Origin: Gryganskiella cystojenkinii
Lineage: Eukaryota > Mortierellomycota > Mortierellomycetes > Mortierellales > Mortierellaceae
Length of the DNA stretch: 30,967 bases
Assembly (NCBI GenBank): GCA_015852425.1
Contig: JAAAIG010000267.1
Location: forward strand, 12,105 to 43,071
Direction of reading: 5' to 3'
Part shown: in pieces, positions 19,652-30,274 of the stretch
How positions within the stretch are numbered: the stretch's first letter is position 1
How the letters are laid out: every line of letters begins with the position of its first letter
The notes under the pieces: model-generated
What the model was told of the DNA's origin: nothing
Seen by the model: only the letters and a program-made list of their open reading frames with translations
The model's database searches: none
Translations under genes and position numbers: made by a program

Positions 19652-22151
19652 ATGGACGACGACAGCTCCTCAACAATGTCAGATCGACACTCGGACGTTA
19701 TGGAAGCAGAAGATTTTATCCTTTCCCCTGAACAAACGTTCTTCAACTACCTCGAAACTCCAATATCACAGCCGCCGTCGTCTTCACCAGAACTCGAACC
19801 CACTCTGGCCGTCCCAGAAGCTGCTCGAATGTTCCCAGTATGTAGACATCCTTTTTGGCACATCCTTGGTATTCCACCAAATCCATCCCTTCAGCCATTC
19901 TCGCTCACCTTGTCACGATAAATAAATAAATGAACGAACTGACCTTTATTTCTCCTCTCTACGCCACAAAAAACAGACAGGGATGATCCAACAATACCAT
20001 GCAATATTTTCAGGATGTGGTTCCTGGGCCTATTCTTTTCGACCACCGTTGCTTTCCTAAACTTTCTCTACAGGTTTCGTGACAGACGCATGTGGACCAC
20101 GTACCTAGTCGTGACCGTGCTCTGTCTACCCCTCGGTCACTTGATGGCCAGGATGCTGCCTCGGTGGACATTCAGGATATGGATCGGCGGGTGGAAAAGA
20201 AAGAAATGGTCAGCGACGCAAAACAGATTCACTGATTGTTTCAATGGTTCAGTGCGCGACTATTTTCAACTTCGGTATATCGATCCTTTTCATCGAAGAA
20301 GGCTCGCTAGGAGCCAAGAAACCGATCTGGGGAGGGCTCGGATTATGTATTACCATGCAAATGGCAGCCTTTGGTCTTGCAGGGGCATTACGACGGATCC
20401 TAATCCAACCGCCTCAGATGATCTGGCCTGATACCTTGGCCGCAGCGGCCCTTATCCGTTCGCTACATTCCCAGCGAAGTGTCGAGCTGCCGGAAGAAGA
20501 GGAGGACCAAAGAGAGCAACAACAACAACATCAACAACGCGAGCAAGATCAAGCACAACAAACAACAGCGAGGAGAAGGATGTCGCGCATGCGATACTTC
20601 TGGTGGATCTGTCTATGTGCGTTCCTCTATAACTTCTTGCCGTTCTACATCTTTCCTAGTCTGGGCATGCTCTCTATCCTTTGCTGGATCGCACCCAAAA
20701 ACTTGGTGCTCTCGCAACTGACAGGTGGTCAAGGACTTGGTATCGGGACCATCACGCTGGACTGGACCATGATCCAGTCCAGTTTTCCTCCTTTGCTCAC
20801 GCCGTGGTGGGTGCAAGCCAATGTGTTCGCGGGTATGATCCTATTTCAATATTTGACCGCCGCCTCAGGCTATTTTACCGATGTGCTAGGCGCTAAATCA
20901 TATCCAATCACGAGCACCTCCCTTTTCTCTGCGGACGAGACTCGGTACATCTTCAGTCGAGTCATGAACCGTGAAAACTGGACTCTGAACGAGCAGGCTT
21001 ACAAGGAATACGGGATTATAAGGTTGCCAATTTCCACTATTATGATGAACTTTTTCAGCTTTGCGGTGCTTTCGGCCTCGGTCTCTCATGCCATCATGCA
21101 CCACGGTTCGGACATGCGGCGCCTCTACAAGACTGGATACTTTGCACGGGAAGATGTTCACACAAGGATGATGCGCGCATACCCGGAGGTACCGGACCTG
21201 TGGTACAAGATCCTCATGGGTGTCATGGTCCTCACCACATTAATTACCTGTCAGGTCTACGACTCCATGCCATGGTGGGCGACTCTACTGGTATTTGTAG
21301 TCGTCTTGGTCCTAATTCTCCCACTGGGGATTATCCTGGCGATGAAGAATCAAAAGCCGCCCACAACTGTTTTCGGCTCCTTGATCGCAGGATATATTCT
21401 ACCAGGTCACCTCAAGGCGACGTACATGTTTATGAACGATGCCATTTGCCTCCCGAATCAGACCCTGACCTATCTCACGGGTCTTAAGCTCGGTCATTAC
21501 CTCAAGGTCCCGCCTCGGATCATGTTCTGGACTCAGCTCATCGGCGGCGGCCTTCTTGGAGGAGTTGTGAACCTGGCGACGTATCGTGTTATGTTTGCTG
21601 TCTCGTCAGATATCTGCTCGTCTAGCGATTATTTCTGCCCTAGTATAAATGCCCTTCAACTGAAGTCCACGTTTACTTGGGGCGTGTTTGGTCCGAAACG
21701 CATTTTTAGTCGGGGTCTCTACGATGGAGGGTACTGGTTCATTCAAGTCGGGTTATTGGTCGGCGCATCCCTTCCGGTCCTCACCTGGTACTTGAATAAG
21801 AAGATTCTGCCTACACGATATGGCTCTTATTTGGATCTTGTTCATTGGCCAATAATCTTGTCGCCGGGGATCATGATGGTTACGACTTTTCCTTATGCGG
21901 TCGCGAATAGTGTCTTTGTCGGGTTCATCTTTATGTTTGTCTTGAGACGGTATCGATTCGAGTGGTGATCCCGGTATACGTTTATTACGAGCGTGGTGAT
22001 GGATATGGGCGTGGCATTGTCGACGCTCTTTATCTATTTCGCGTTCCTGAGAACGTCAGTCAATTTCCCGAATTAGTGGGGGAACCCTTCGGATTGGACT
22101 ATGATTGATGGGTGCCCGCTCGGGGCTAATAGTTATCGACCTCCGCAGTAG
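19652..22151 (+). pseudogene. OPT-C: decayed oligopeptide transporter gene
   Basis: Clearly homologous to OPT-D/E but broken in four places. (1) Exon 1 (19652-19837) is one base short next to the donor (…CGAATGTTCCCA|GTATGT), so it ends in phase 0 while intact copies end in phase 1; an alternative GT at 19869 would restore phase. (2) Exon 2 (from 19977) lacks about 116 nt relative to OPT-E near 20218-20231. This removes the whole NPGPFSIKEH region and shifts the frame. (3) The conserved FEWW Trp codon is TGA at 21966-21968. (4) A second Trp of the EWWGN block is TAG at 22074-22076. The remaining frame (20236-21965) still has LKLGHYLKVPPR, a Q-rich loop and most TM segments, and homology runs to a TAG at 22151. 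Loss looks recent, since long stretches are otherwise undamaged. Confidence 0.9.
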
Positions 22152-22677
22152 TCAGGCTTTAGTTGGTTCAAAGGCCATTTAGGCCCGACATACGAGCAAG
22201 AAAATAAGCCAGATCTGATGAACAGATGTGGATTTGCGGCTGTGAAGTGCCAAGGAGGCCTAACAGCGCGAACTGGATCCCGCGCCCTAAAATGTGAGTT
22301 TACAACAGATTTTCCTTCGTGCCACAAAGGCAAAAAACATAAAAAGTCGGGAAGCGCATCCGGCAACCTTAATAATCAAGAAACATGATATCCACTCCGC
22401 GGCGGTCTCCTCTTTCTCTTTCGATGCAGCACCCATTTTTTATGTTCTTGTTTCTTTTTCCTCGAGATCTTCCACTCTTCCTTCTCCCTTTGGCCAACTA
22501 GCCAAAGAACAAAAATCACTTTTCTGCAAACAAACAATCATCCTCTTCGAATTTCGTCTCATCAAACTCATACTAGTCGCTTTCTTTTCTCTAGACCAGG
22601 TGTCTTTTTCACTTCAGCTCCACAGCTAACTCGCCCAAGTCCTGCCCACCTTCACCTTCTCTCACCTCGCTCAGGTC
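22152..22677. other. Intergenic region OPT-C to OPT-D
   Basis: 526 bp. The right half is CT-rich, as upstream of the other array members, and presumably holds the OPT-D promoter. No additional gene found. Confidence 0.45.
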
Positions 22678-25458
22678 ATGCATGGGTGCAGCACATCAAC
22701 GCCGTCAAATAACCACTTGAGTCCACAAAAGGCGAAAGATGATGACACATCCCCGGCTTTCGAGGAAACGATACTCAACAACATACTACTCACAGATTTC
22801 AAATCCGATTTCGACTATTTTACCTCGACATCAGCACCATCGCCACCAGCATATCGTTTTGAAGTCAATGACGACTTGCAGCACTCAAATCCAGAGGTCG
22901 AGCCCATTGAAGCTCTGCCAGAGGCTCGCTTCAATGTCCCCAGTACGTATGGTTCTTCACTTGTTTCCTCTTAAATTTTTCTCTTCTCCCTGCGAACGCA
23001 TTTTCATTACCGCGCCTTACGTAAGGACTGATTGCAGTAGCAGAGAAAACAATAGTATTGCGCATGTTCTTACCGTTTCCTCTGTCCTTTTTGTGCAACG
23101 AAACAAGACAAAGACGATCCAACGATGCCCTGTAACACTTTCAGGATGTGGTTCCTAGGTATGGTCTTCTCGACCACCGTTACCTTCTTGAACCAACTCT
23201 ACAGCTTTCGGGACGCACGTTTGTCGATCTCCTTTCTGGTCGTGGCCTTGCTTTGTTTACCACTGGGTCATTTGATGGCTCGGATCCTTCCTCAGCGAGA
23301 GCTAACGGTCTGCTTGGGTAGCTGGAAGAGAAAGAAGCAGTCTGTATCGCAGCAACAGCATCAACAACAGGGACAAAGTCGCCCGAGATCAATGAGGTTA
23401 AAACCAGGACAACACTATCAGAAACGGCTGCTGTTCAGGTTCAGTCTAAATCCGGGTCCATTCTCGATCAAAGAGCATGCCCTGATCATTTCGATGGTCC
23501 AATGTGCAATCACTTACAACTCCGGAGTCCAGATCATGTTCTTGGAGGAGTCCGTCTTTTCGGTTAGGAAGTCGTTCTGGGCCGCCCTAGGGCTTTGCAC
23601 CACCATACAGATGGCCGGGTTCGGGGTTGCAGGTGGTCTACGACGCTTCTTGGTACAGCCTGCTCAGATGGTCTGGCCTCAGACATTGGCGATCGCAGTT
23701 ATGATTCGCTCCTTACATTCACGAAGAAGTGTCGAGATAATGGAGATGGACAAAAATACTATCGAGAGGCAACAGCAACACCAGCAAAGTCAAAGTCAAA
23801 ATCAAAGACGTAAACAAAGGCAGGGACAGCAAGGACAAGAGGGACAACAGGCGTCACAAACACCAACAACGAGGAAAATGTCACGCATGCGATATTTCTG
23901 GTGGATTTGTCTGGGTTCATTTGTCTACCACATTGTACCGAGCTACATCTTCCCGACCTTGGAGTCTCTCTCAATTCTCTGCTGGATTGCGCCGGGAAAC
24001 CTTGTTCTTTCTCAGATAACCGGCAGTCAAGGGCTCGGGATAGGCACTGTCTCCCTGAGTTGGACCTCTATCGCGAATCTTGCCCCTTTGCTCACGCCCT
24101 GGTGGGTGCAAGCCAATATGCTGGCGGGGCTGATATTGTTTCCTTATTTGACCGTTGCCTTGGGCTATTATTCCGATGTCCTTGGAGCAAGATCATACCC
24201 GATCATGAGTACTCGCTTGTTCACTGAGAACGGTTCTCAGTATAATATCAATCATGTCATGTACTACCAAAATTGGACATTGAACGAACAAGCGTACAAG
24301 GACTATGGACCGGTGAGGATGCCACTCTCCTTGATCATGACCTATTTTTTCCAATTTGCAATCCCGGCAGCGACGATCACGCACACAATCATGTACCACG
24401 GCTCTGACCTCAGGCAACTCTACAGGACAGGTCTCTTGGGACCGGAAGATGTGCATACTCGAATGATGCGTGCATATCCAGAGGTACCGGACTTGTGGTA
24501 CCAGATCCTTGTAGGTGTTATGGTTGTCATCACAGTGATCACTTGCGAGATCCACAACTACATGCCTTGGTGGGCGACTCTGCTGGCTTTCGCCCTTACG
24601 ATCGTGTTGGTCCTTCCGGCGGGAATCATCGCAGCACTCACAAATCAGGTTCCGGATTTGGCTCTCCTCAGTTCTTGTTTTATCGGGTACCTTCAGCCGG
24701 GTCATTTCATAACTGCCTCCGTTTTTCGATCCTACGGTACGAGCCTCACGTCTCAGACGTTTACATTTCTCTCGGGTCTCAAGCTCGGTCACTACCTCAA
24801 GGTCCCCCCTCAAACTATGTTCATGGCTCAGACTGTAGGCGGTTTACTCGGAGCCGTAGTCAACGTCACAACGTATCGATGGATGCTTGAAGTTAATCCC
24901 GACATCTGTCTCGAGAATTTATATTCTTGTCCTGGCGCAGTAATGCAACAAATTTCGGCGTTCATGTGGGGAACGATTGGTCCAAAACGGATCTTTGGAG
25001 GCTGGGATGTTGGAGGGTACCGATTCATTCAACTCGGGTTCTTGATCGGCGCTGCTCTTCCTATCTTGACCTGGTACTTGAGCAAAAAGATATTACCAAA
25101 ATGGTTCGGATCTCGTTTGGACCTAATCCATTGGCCAGTTATCATGTCGCCCGGGATCTTAATGATCATTAATTACCCTTATGCGGTCGCGAACAGTATC
25201 TTTATCGGGTTCATATTTATGTTTGTGTTAAGGCGTTATCGATTCGAATGGTGGTCCCGGTACGCGTTTCTTACGAGCGTGGCGATGGATACAGGTGTTG
25301 CCCTGTCATCACTCTTTATCTTTATCGCGTTCCAAATGACGGGGGTCGAATTCCCAGAATGGTGGGGGAACCCTTCGGATTGGTCTACGGTTGATCATTG
25401 CCCGCTCGATGGCGTCAGTGCTCGGCCACCATTACCTCTTCCAACATTCGCAAAGTAG
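22678..25458 (+). CDS. Oligopeptide transporter OPT-D with expanded basic and Gln-rich loops
   Basis: Exons 22678-22942 and 23108-25458, GT-AG intron of 165 nt, 871 aa. Exon 1 gives an 88-aa acidic N terminus ending LPEARFNVP, a degenerate form of the EEVR motif, then NKDDPTMPCNTFRMWFLG. NPG lies at 203-205. Compared with OPT-A/B there are two insertions: a basic loop at ~160-195 (SWKRKKQS then Q/R-rich) just before the NPG block, and a Q/S/R-rich loop at ~300-350. The second signature reads LKLGHYLKVPPQ (653-657): Ile is Val and the usual last Arg is Gln (CAA at 24811-24813). The C terminus has FEWWSRYAFLTSVAMD and EFPEWWGNPSDWS. The frame is open throughout, so it appears intact; the motif change may alter or reduce transport. 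The start at 22678 is the first Met in the exon frame. Confidence 0.9.
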
Positions 25459-26022
25459 CGACTGATAATAAAGCAATACTTCATTATTGAACTCACGGTC
25501 AAGTCGCGTATCATTTTTTTCTTGCATTTTCTTTCCAGAGAGAACCACGTGTGATTTACTTGTGAAAACTGTTGGTGCTTCTTATTAAGTACCTCATTGG
25601 TCTCCCTTGGGACCTTAGTCGCTATATCATCTCCATCCACGCCATTCGTGCTCACTGCTTGTTTCTCGGCGCCACAAGGAAAATAACGGTAGAGAAGGAG
25701 AAGGCACTAGGAAGTCTATTTGCTGCAAACGATATAGGAACACAGGTGAACTTTCTCTCTCTCCTCCCTTTTACCCTCCCTTTCATCTATTCCTTCCCAT
25801 TCCTTTCATGTTCTCCACTTTGCTGACAGCATAACAGCACAGATAACAACAGCACTATCCCTCCGATTCTACCTTAACCGCCACTTTTTCTGTCTTCTAA
25901 TTGTGGACAATGCCCCGTCCCCTCACCCACCTTCACAGGATCTCCTCGATCTATCTCCGACTGCCCTTTTCCATCTTTAGTACACTTTCGTCAGGCCATT
26001 TTAACGTACATAGCTGCATACT
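25459..26022. other. Intergenic region OPT-D to collapsed OPT copy
   Basis: 564 bp with the OPT-D 3' end (AATAAA at 25467-25472). The right part is CT-rich and looks like the former promoter of the collapsed copy that follows. No gene recognised. Confidence 0.45.
25467..25472 (+). terminator. Probable poly(A) signal of OPT-D
   Basis: AATAAA starts 9 nt after the stop codon; assigned by hexamer and position only. Confidence 0.35.
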
Positions 26023-26255
26023 ATGGACGATGAGGTTCATTCGGATTCCATGGAAGTCAAAGAGTTGTTCTTCCTCCAGAAGACATCGAACTCGGTTGAC
26101 GCGAGTGTGGTCTTCGCTAGCCCTCCCTTTACTGCAGACAAACGGGATCATGATGGGGGGAGATGATCTGCGCCCACAGCAAATCATTGTCCGCTCGATG
26201 GTGTCAGTTAAAGACTGCCGTTACCTCTTTCAAAATTCGAATAACAGCGATCACC
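26023..26255 (+). pseudogene. Collapsed OPT copy: exon 1 fragment fused to a C-terminal fragment
   Basis: Starts ATGGACGATGAGG and continues with CATTCGGATTCCATGGA and CCAGAAGACATCGAACTCGG, matching exon 1 of OPT-E/F. After about position 26094 the similarity jumps to the last ~150 nt of the OPT coding region: GTGTGGTC, GCAGACAAACGGGATC, then TCATTGTCCGCTCGATGG and CCGTTACCTCTTTCAAAATTCG, matching the OPT-D/E ends. All of exon 2's transmembrane core (~2 kb) and intron 1 are missing. Small indels break the frame further. It is therefore a deletion relic of a former seventh array member. The exact boundaries are approximate, set by eye. Confidence 0.78.
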
Positions 26256-26584
26256 AACAACAAATTCTAACTTTGTTGAAAATGAAATCCGCCAAAGAAA
26301 CCGTTGTCCAAGAGAGTATCAGAGTGCAGACAGATATATCTTCTTGTTGCTGTGCTTTGGACTTTTTCTGGCCTTCGTCCTCAGGACTACCAGATTAACG
26401 AGAGCTTAAACGGCGTCTCTTTTCGACAGCCGTGGTACATCAATGGTGTACCTGGGATTAAGGATTTTGGGGCTGAAAGCTCACGCTCACCACTTGTTTC
26501 TGTGCGACAAACCCAAAATAAAATGCGCCTTTCACTTTCACACTCTTTCCCTCATTCTTTCCATTTTTTCCCATCCTCCGCCAT

Positions 26585-26611
26585 AGCAAAACAGCAAAAC
26601 AGCAAAACAGC
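26585..26611. repeat. Short tandem repeat, AGCAAAAC x 3 plus partial unit
   Basis: Three perfect copies of AGCAAAAC followed by AGC, in the OPT-E upstream region. The OPT-F upstream region has a related but degenerate A/C-rich stretch at the same relative place. Confidence 0.85.
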
Positions 26612-26623
26612 ACCTCGAAAACG

Positions 26624-26814
26624 ACAGCGCAACCCATTCAAATATCCTTTTCCCGTCAATCCTTCGGCTATCATTTACCAACAACGCCACCTCAGCCTTG
26701 CTCACTCTTCACATCATGTCCTCAATCTGTCTCTGATTTTTCTGATCCATCCTTCGTCGCTTCATAGAACCTTCCTCACCTTCGGCAGACCCATATCAAC
26801 ATAAGCCCCGCAAC
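26624..26814 (+). repeat. Duplicated upstream block, copy 1 (before OPT-E)
   Basis: Shares ACAGCGCAA(C/T)CCATTCA, a ATCCATCCT(T/C)CGT segment, and GAACCTTCCT(C/A)AC followed by CGGCAGACC(C/T)ATATCAACA with 30119-30274, ending at the start codon in both. This shows that duplication included at least ~150-190 bp of promoter/5' UTR. Confidence 0.75.
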
Positions 26815-29677
26815 ATGGACGACGATAATTCATCGACGCTATCCACCAGTCACTCGGATTCCATGGAGGCTGAAGAGGTTGTGCTTTCTCCAGAGGACGT
26901 AGAACTGGGCAACAACATCCCTCTCGTCGATATTAAATCCATCTTCGCCAACTATTCAACAATTCTGGCCCCACGTTTCCCACCATCACCCTCGCCCCAG
27001 AGCCCAGAATGGAGTCTTAATCAACCAAACACAGAGCAAGAACCTTTGGCGGCTGTCCCAGAGGCTCGTTCGAATGTCTCCAGTATGAACTGACTGCTTT
27101 ATTGTTTATTGTCTTTCCTTGTTTTCACTCTGCTTAATCGCACACATATGGGATATCGTCAATTCCTCTCAGACGTACATGGCGTCCTCACAACTCGCAT
27201 CCAGAAAAGCAACATGTATTCCCTTACCTCGCTTCTTTTTCCATTTTTTCGTTTTTTGCTCTCAACGGCAGAATAATAGCAACAGTAGTGCATGCATACC
27301 AACCATTTTTCATTTTTTTGTGGAACCAATAGACACCGACGATCCAACAATACCTTGTAATACTTTCAGGGTGTGGTTCCTGGGTTTATTCTTCTCGACC
27401 GCTGTCACTTTCCTCAACCAACTCTATAGCTTTCGGGACGGACGTATGTCGATCTCTTACTTGGTCGTGATCCTGATCTGTCTACCCCTCGGTCACTTGA
27501 TGGCCAGGATACTGCCTCGCCGGACATTTAGGATATGGATCGGAGGGTGGAAAAGAAAGAAATGGTCAGCGACAGATCATCAACATGGTCGAAGACGGGG
27601 ACGATCAAGGCGACCGAGACAAGAGCCTCAACAGATCTATGAGAAACGATTAGAATTCAAGTTCTGTTTGAATCCGGGTCCGTTCTCGGTTAAGGAACAT
27701 GCCCTGGTTATCTCGATGGTCCGGTGTGCGATAGCATACAACAATGGAATCCAGATTTTACTGTGGGAGGAGTCTTTGGTTTCGGTCAGGAGGCCGATAT
27801 GGGCAGAACTTAGCATAAGTATGACCATGCAGATGGCCGGATTCGGACTCGCAGGTGGTCTACGGCGGATTTTGGTGCAGCCTGCTCGAATGGTTTGGCC
27901 TGAGACGCTAGTCATCGCCGCCCTGATTCGTTCTTTGCATTCACGAAGGAGTGTCGAGATGTTGGAGGATGACGACCCCACTATCGAGGGGCAACAACAG
28001 CAGAATCCAAGTCCAAACCAGAGTCATAGACAGGTTCAAGAGCAACAACAGGAAGAACACCAACGCCCGCAACAATCGCAACAAATGCCGAAAGATAGAA
28101 GGATGTCACGCATGCGATATTTCTGGTGGATTTGTCTTGGCTCGTTCATCTACAGCTTCCTTCCGGCTTACATATTTCCAACTTTGAGCAGCCTATCGAT
28201 TCTCTGCTGGATAGCACCCGAAAATCTCGTGCTTTCGCAACTAACTGGCAGTCGAGGACTCGGAATCGGAACCGTCACCCTGAACTGGGCTTATATTTCA
28301 GACCTTCTACCTTTGCTCACGCCCTGGTGGGTGCAGGCTAACATGATAGCGGGCATGTTCCTGATTTCGTATCTGGCCTCTGGCTGGGGTTATTATTCAG
28401 ATGTCTTTGAAGCGAAATCATACCCAATCTTGGGTACTTCCTTATACTCCAAGAACGGTTCTCTATACAATGGCAGTCAAGTCGTGCACCACGAAAACTG
28501 GACCCTGAACGAACAAGCTTATGAGGATTATGGGCCTGTGAGATTACCACTTCCCGTGATTATGACCTATTTTTTTCAATTTGCCATCCTGGCTGCATCG
28601 GTATCGCACACATTAATGTATCATGGCTTAGATGTTCGACGACTCTACAAGTTCGGTCTAATGGGACCCGAAGATGTGCATACTCGGATGATGCGAGCAT
28701 ACCCAGAAGTGCCAGACCTGTGGTACCAAATCCTGGTAGGGATAATGATTGTCATCACCATGGTCACCTATCAGGTCTACGGCTATATGCCCTGGTGGGT
28801 AGTCTTGATGGCGTTCGCCCTAACGATAGCTTTGATCCTTCCAGCAGGGATAATCGCAGCGCTCACAAATCAGACGCCAGTTCTACCCCTTCTATACTCT
28901 TGTATTATCGGATACCTTCTACCGGGTCATGTCATGACTGCGGTCGTGTTTCGAACCTACGCTGTGTGTCTCGCGGCTCATGTCCTGACATTCCTCTCGG
29001 GACTCAAGCTCGGTCATTATCTAAAGGTGCCGCCGCGAATGATGTTTTGGACTCAAATCGTCGGTGGGTTCCTCGGAGGCTTGGTCAACCTGGTGACGTA
29101 TCGATGGATCCTTACAGTGACTCCGGACATCTGCTCCAAGGATACGTATGCCTGCCCTACCATTCCAATCCAACAACGCACGGCCTTTTTGTGGGGAGCG
29201 ATTGGTCCGAAACGGATCTTTGGGAACCGGGACGATGGAGGATACGGATTCATTCAACTCGGCCTCTTGGTCGGCGCTGCTCTCCCTGTCTTGACCTGGT
29301 ATCTGAGCAAAAAAGTCTTGCCGCCACGGCTCGGATCTCTGTTGGATCTAGTCCATTGGCCAGTCATCATGTCACCGGGGGTCCTGCTCACCATGAATCG
29401 CCCGTATATGACCGCGAACAGTCTCTTTGTCGGCTTTATCTTTATGTTTGTGTTGCGACGATATCGGTTCGAGTGGTGGTCTCGGTACACGTTTCTTACG
29501 AGCATCGCTGTTGATACGGGTGTGGTCGTGTCGTCGCTCGTCCTTTTTTTTACCTTGCAGACGAACGGGATAGAATTCCCAGAATGGTGGGGGAATCCTC
29601 GGTCTACCCCGGATTATTGTCCACTCAGTGATGTTAGTTACCGGGTACACAAAGATCAAGCCCCAAGAACCGATTAA
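26815..29677 (+). CDS. Oligopeptide transporter OPT-E with expanded basic and Gln-rich loops
   Basis: Exons 26815-27082 and 27333-29677, GT-AG intron of 250 nt, 870 aa. Exon 1 (268 nt, starts MDDDNSSTLSTSHSDSMEAE) gives an 89-aa acidic, Pro/Ser-rich N terminus ending VPEARSNVS. It is joined to NTDDPTIPCNTFRVWFLG. NPG is at 203-205 (CLNPGPFSVKEH) and LKLGHYLKVPPR at ~648-658. A basic loop (WKRKKWSAT, then R-rich) precedes the NPG block, and a Gln-rich loop lies at ~299-347; both are absent from OPT-A/B. The C-terminal FEWWSRYTFLTSIAVD and EFPEWWGNP blocks are complete. The exon 2 frame is also open upstream into the intron to a Met at 27119; the spliced form is preferred because all paralogues share it. 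Predicted proton-coupled peptide importer, probably intact; substrate and membrane unknown. Confidence 0.92.
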
Positions 29678-30274
29678 ATGATGCTGCACTTCCAGATGGA
29701 AATGCGTATGATTGATTTTGTCTTTGTTTCTGTTTTTTTTGCAAGCAGCAGACACCTTTTTTTTAGTCGAAGGTCTCGGGCTTTCTGTTATCGCGTTGGT
29801 TCCTTTCAGGACTTCCTTCTCCTTGACCACAAAGTACATAAGAGGGACAGGTGCCACCTTCTTACATTTACTTTTGGGGATTGAATTGTTGTTGACATGT
29901 TCTCTGTCGCCGTAGGCACAGGACTCAAAAAAGAAAAGAAAAAATCGAGGAATACAGAGCCCGTCCGCAAACCCAAACAAACGAGGAAGCAAGCATGCAA
30001 GCAAGCACACAATACACTTTGCCTTCTTTTTGCATTCTTTCGTTCTCGACATACTTTTCTTCCCACTTTCTTTCAACTCTCACACCCTCCTCCACAGCAT
30101 AATATCAACAAAACAACAACAGCGCAATCCATTCATTTTTCTTCCAAATACCGACCCCTCGCCCATTTTTACATCATCCCCTCGCTCTAACTCTGGTCCT
30201 CCTTATCCATCCTCCGTTACTTCGTGGAACCTTCCTAACCTCCGGCAGACCTATATCAACACACCCCTTGCAAA
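29678..30274. promoter_or_regulatory. Intergenic region OPT-E to OPT-F, with OPT-F promoter
   Basis: 597 bp. The left part holds the OPT-E 3' UTR; there is a small GCAAGCA-type imperfect repeat near 29990-30008. The right ~155 bp is the duplicated upstream block. No gene recognised. Confidence 0.5.
30119..30274 (+). repeat. Duplicated upstream block, copy 2 (before OPT-F)
   Basis: Homologous to 26624-26814, immediately upstream of the start codon, with small indels between the copies. Confidence 0.75.

Larger units (their letters stand above)
26256..26814. promoter_or_regulatory. Upstream region of OPT-E
   Basis: 559 bp. It includes three copies of an 8-bp unit at 26585 and, from 26624, a block similar to the DNA upstream of OPT-F. 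No gene recognised; frames across it are low complexity. Confidence 0.5.

Noticed and set aside
19838..20243. Rescue of OPT-C by alternative splicing
   Set aside because: A donor at 19869 could restore exon 1 phase, but no intron can bring back the missing NPG region, and two in-frame stops remain downstream.
27119..29677. Longer unspliced OPT-E frame starting with a Met inside the intron
   Set aside because: The extra residues come from T-rich intron sequence and have no match in the paralogues, while exon 1 plus the GT-AG intron is conserved in every copy. The same holds for 16149 in OPT-B and 13132 in OPT-A.
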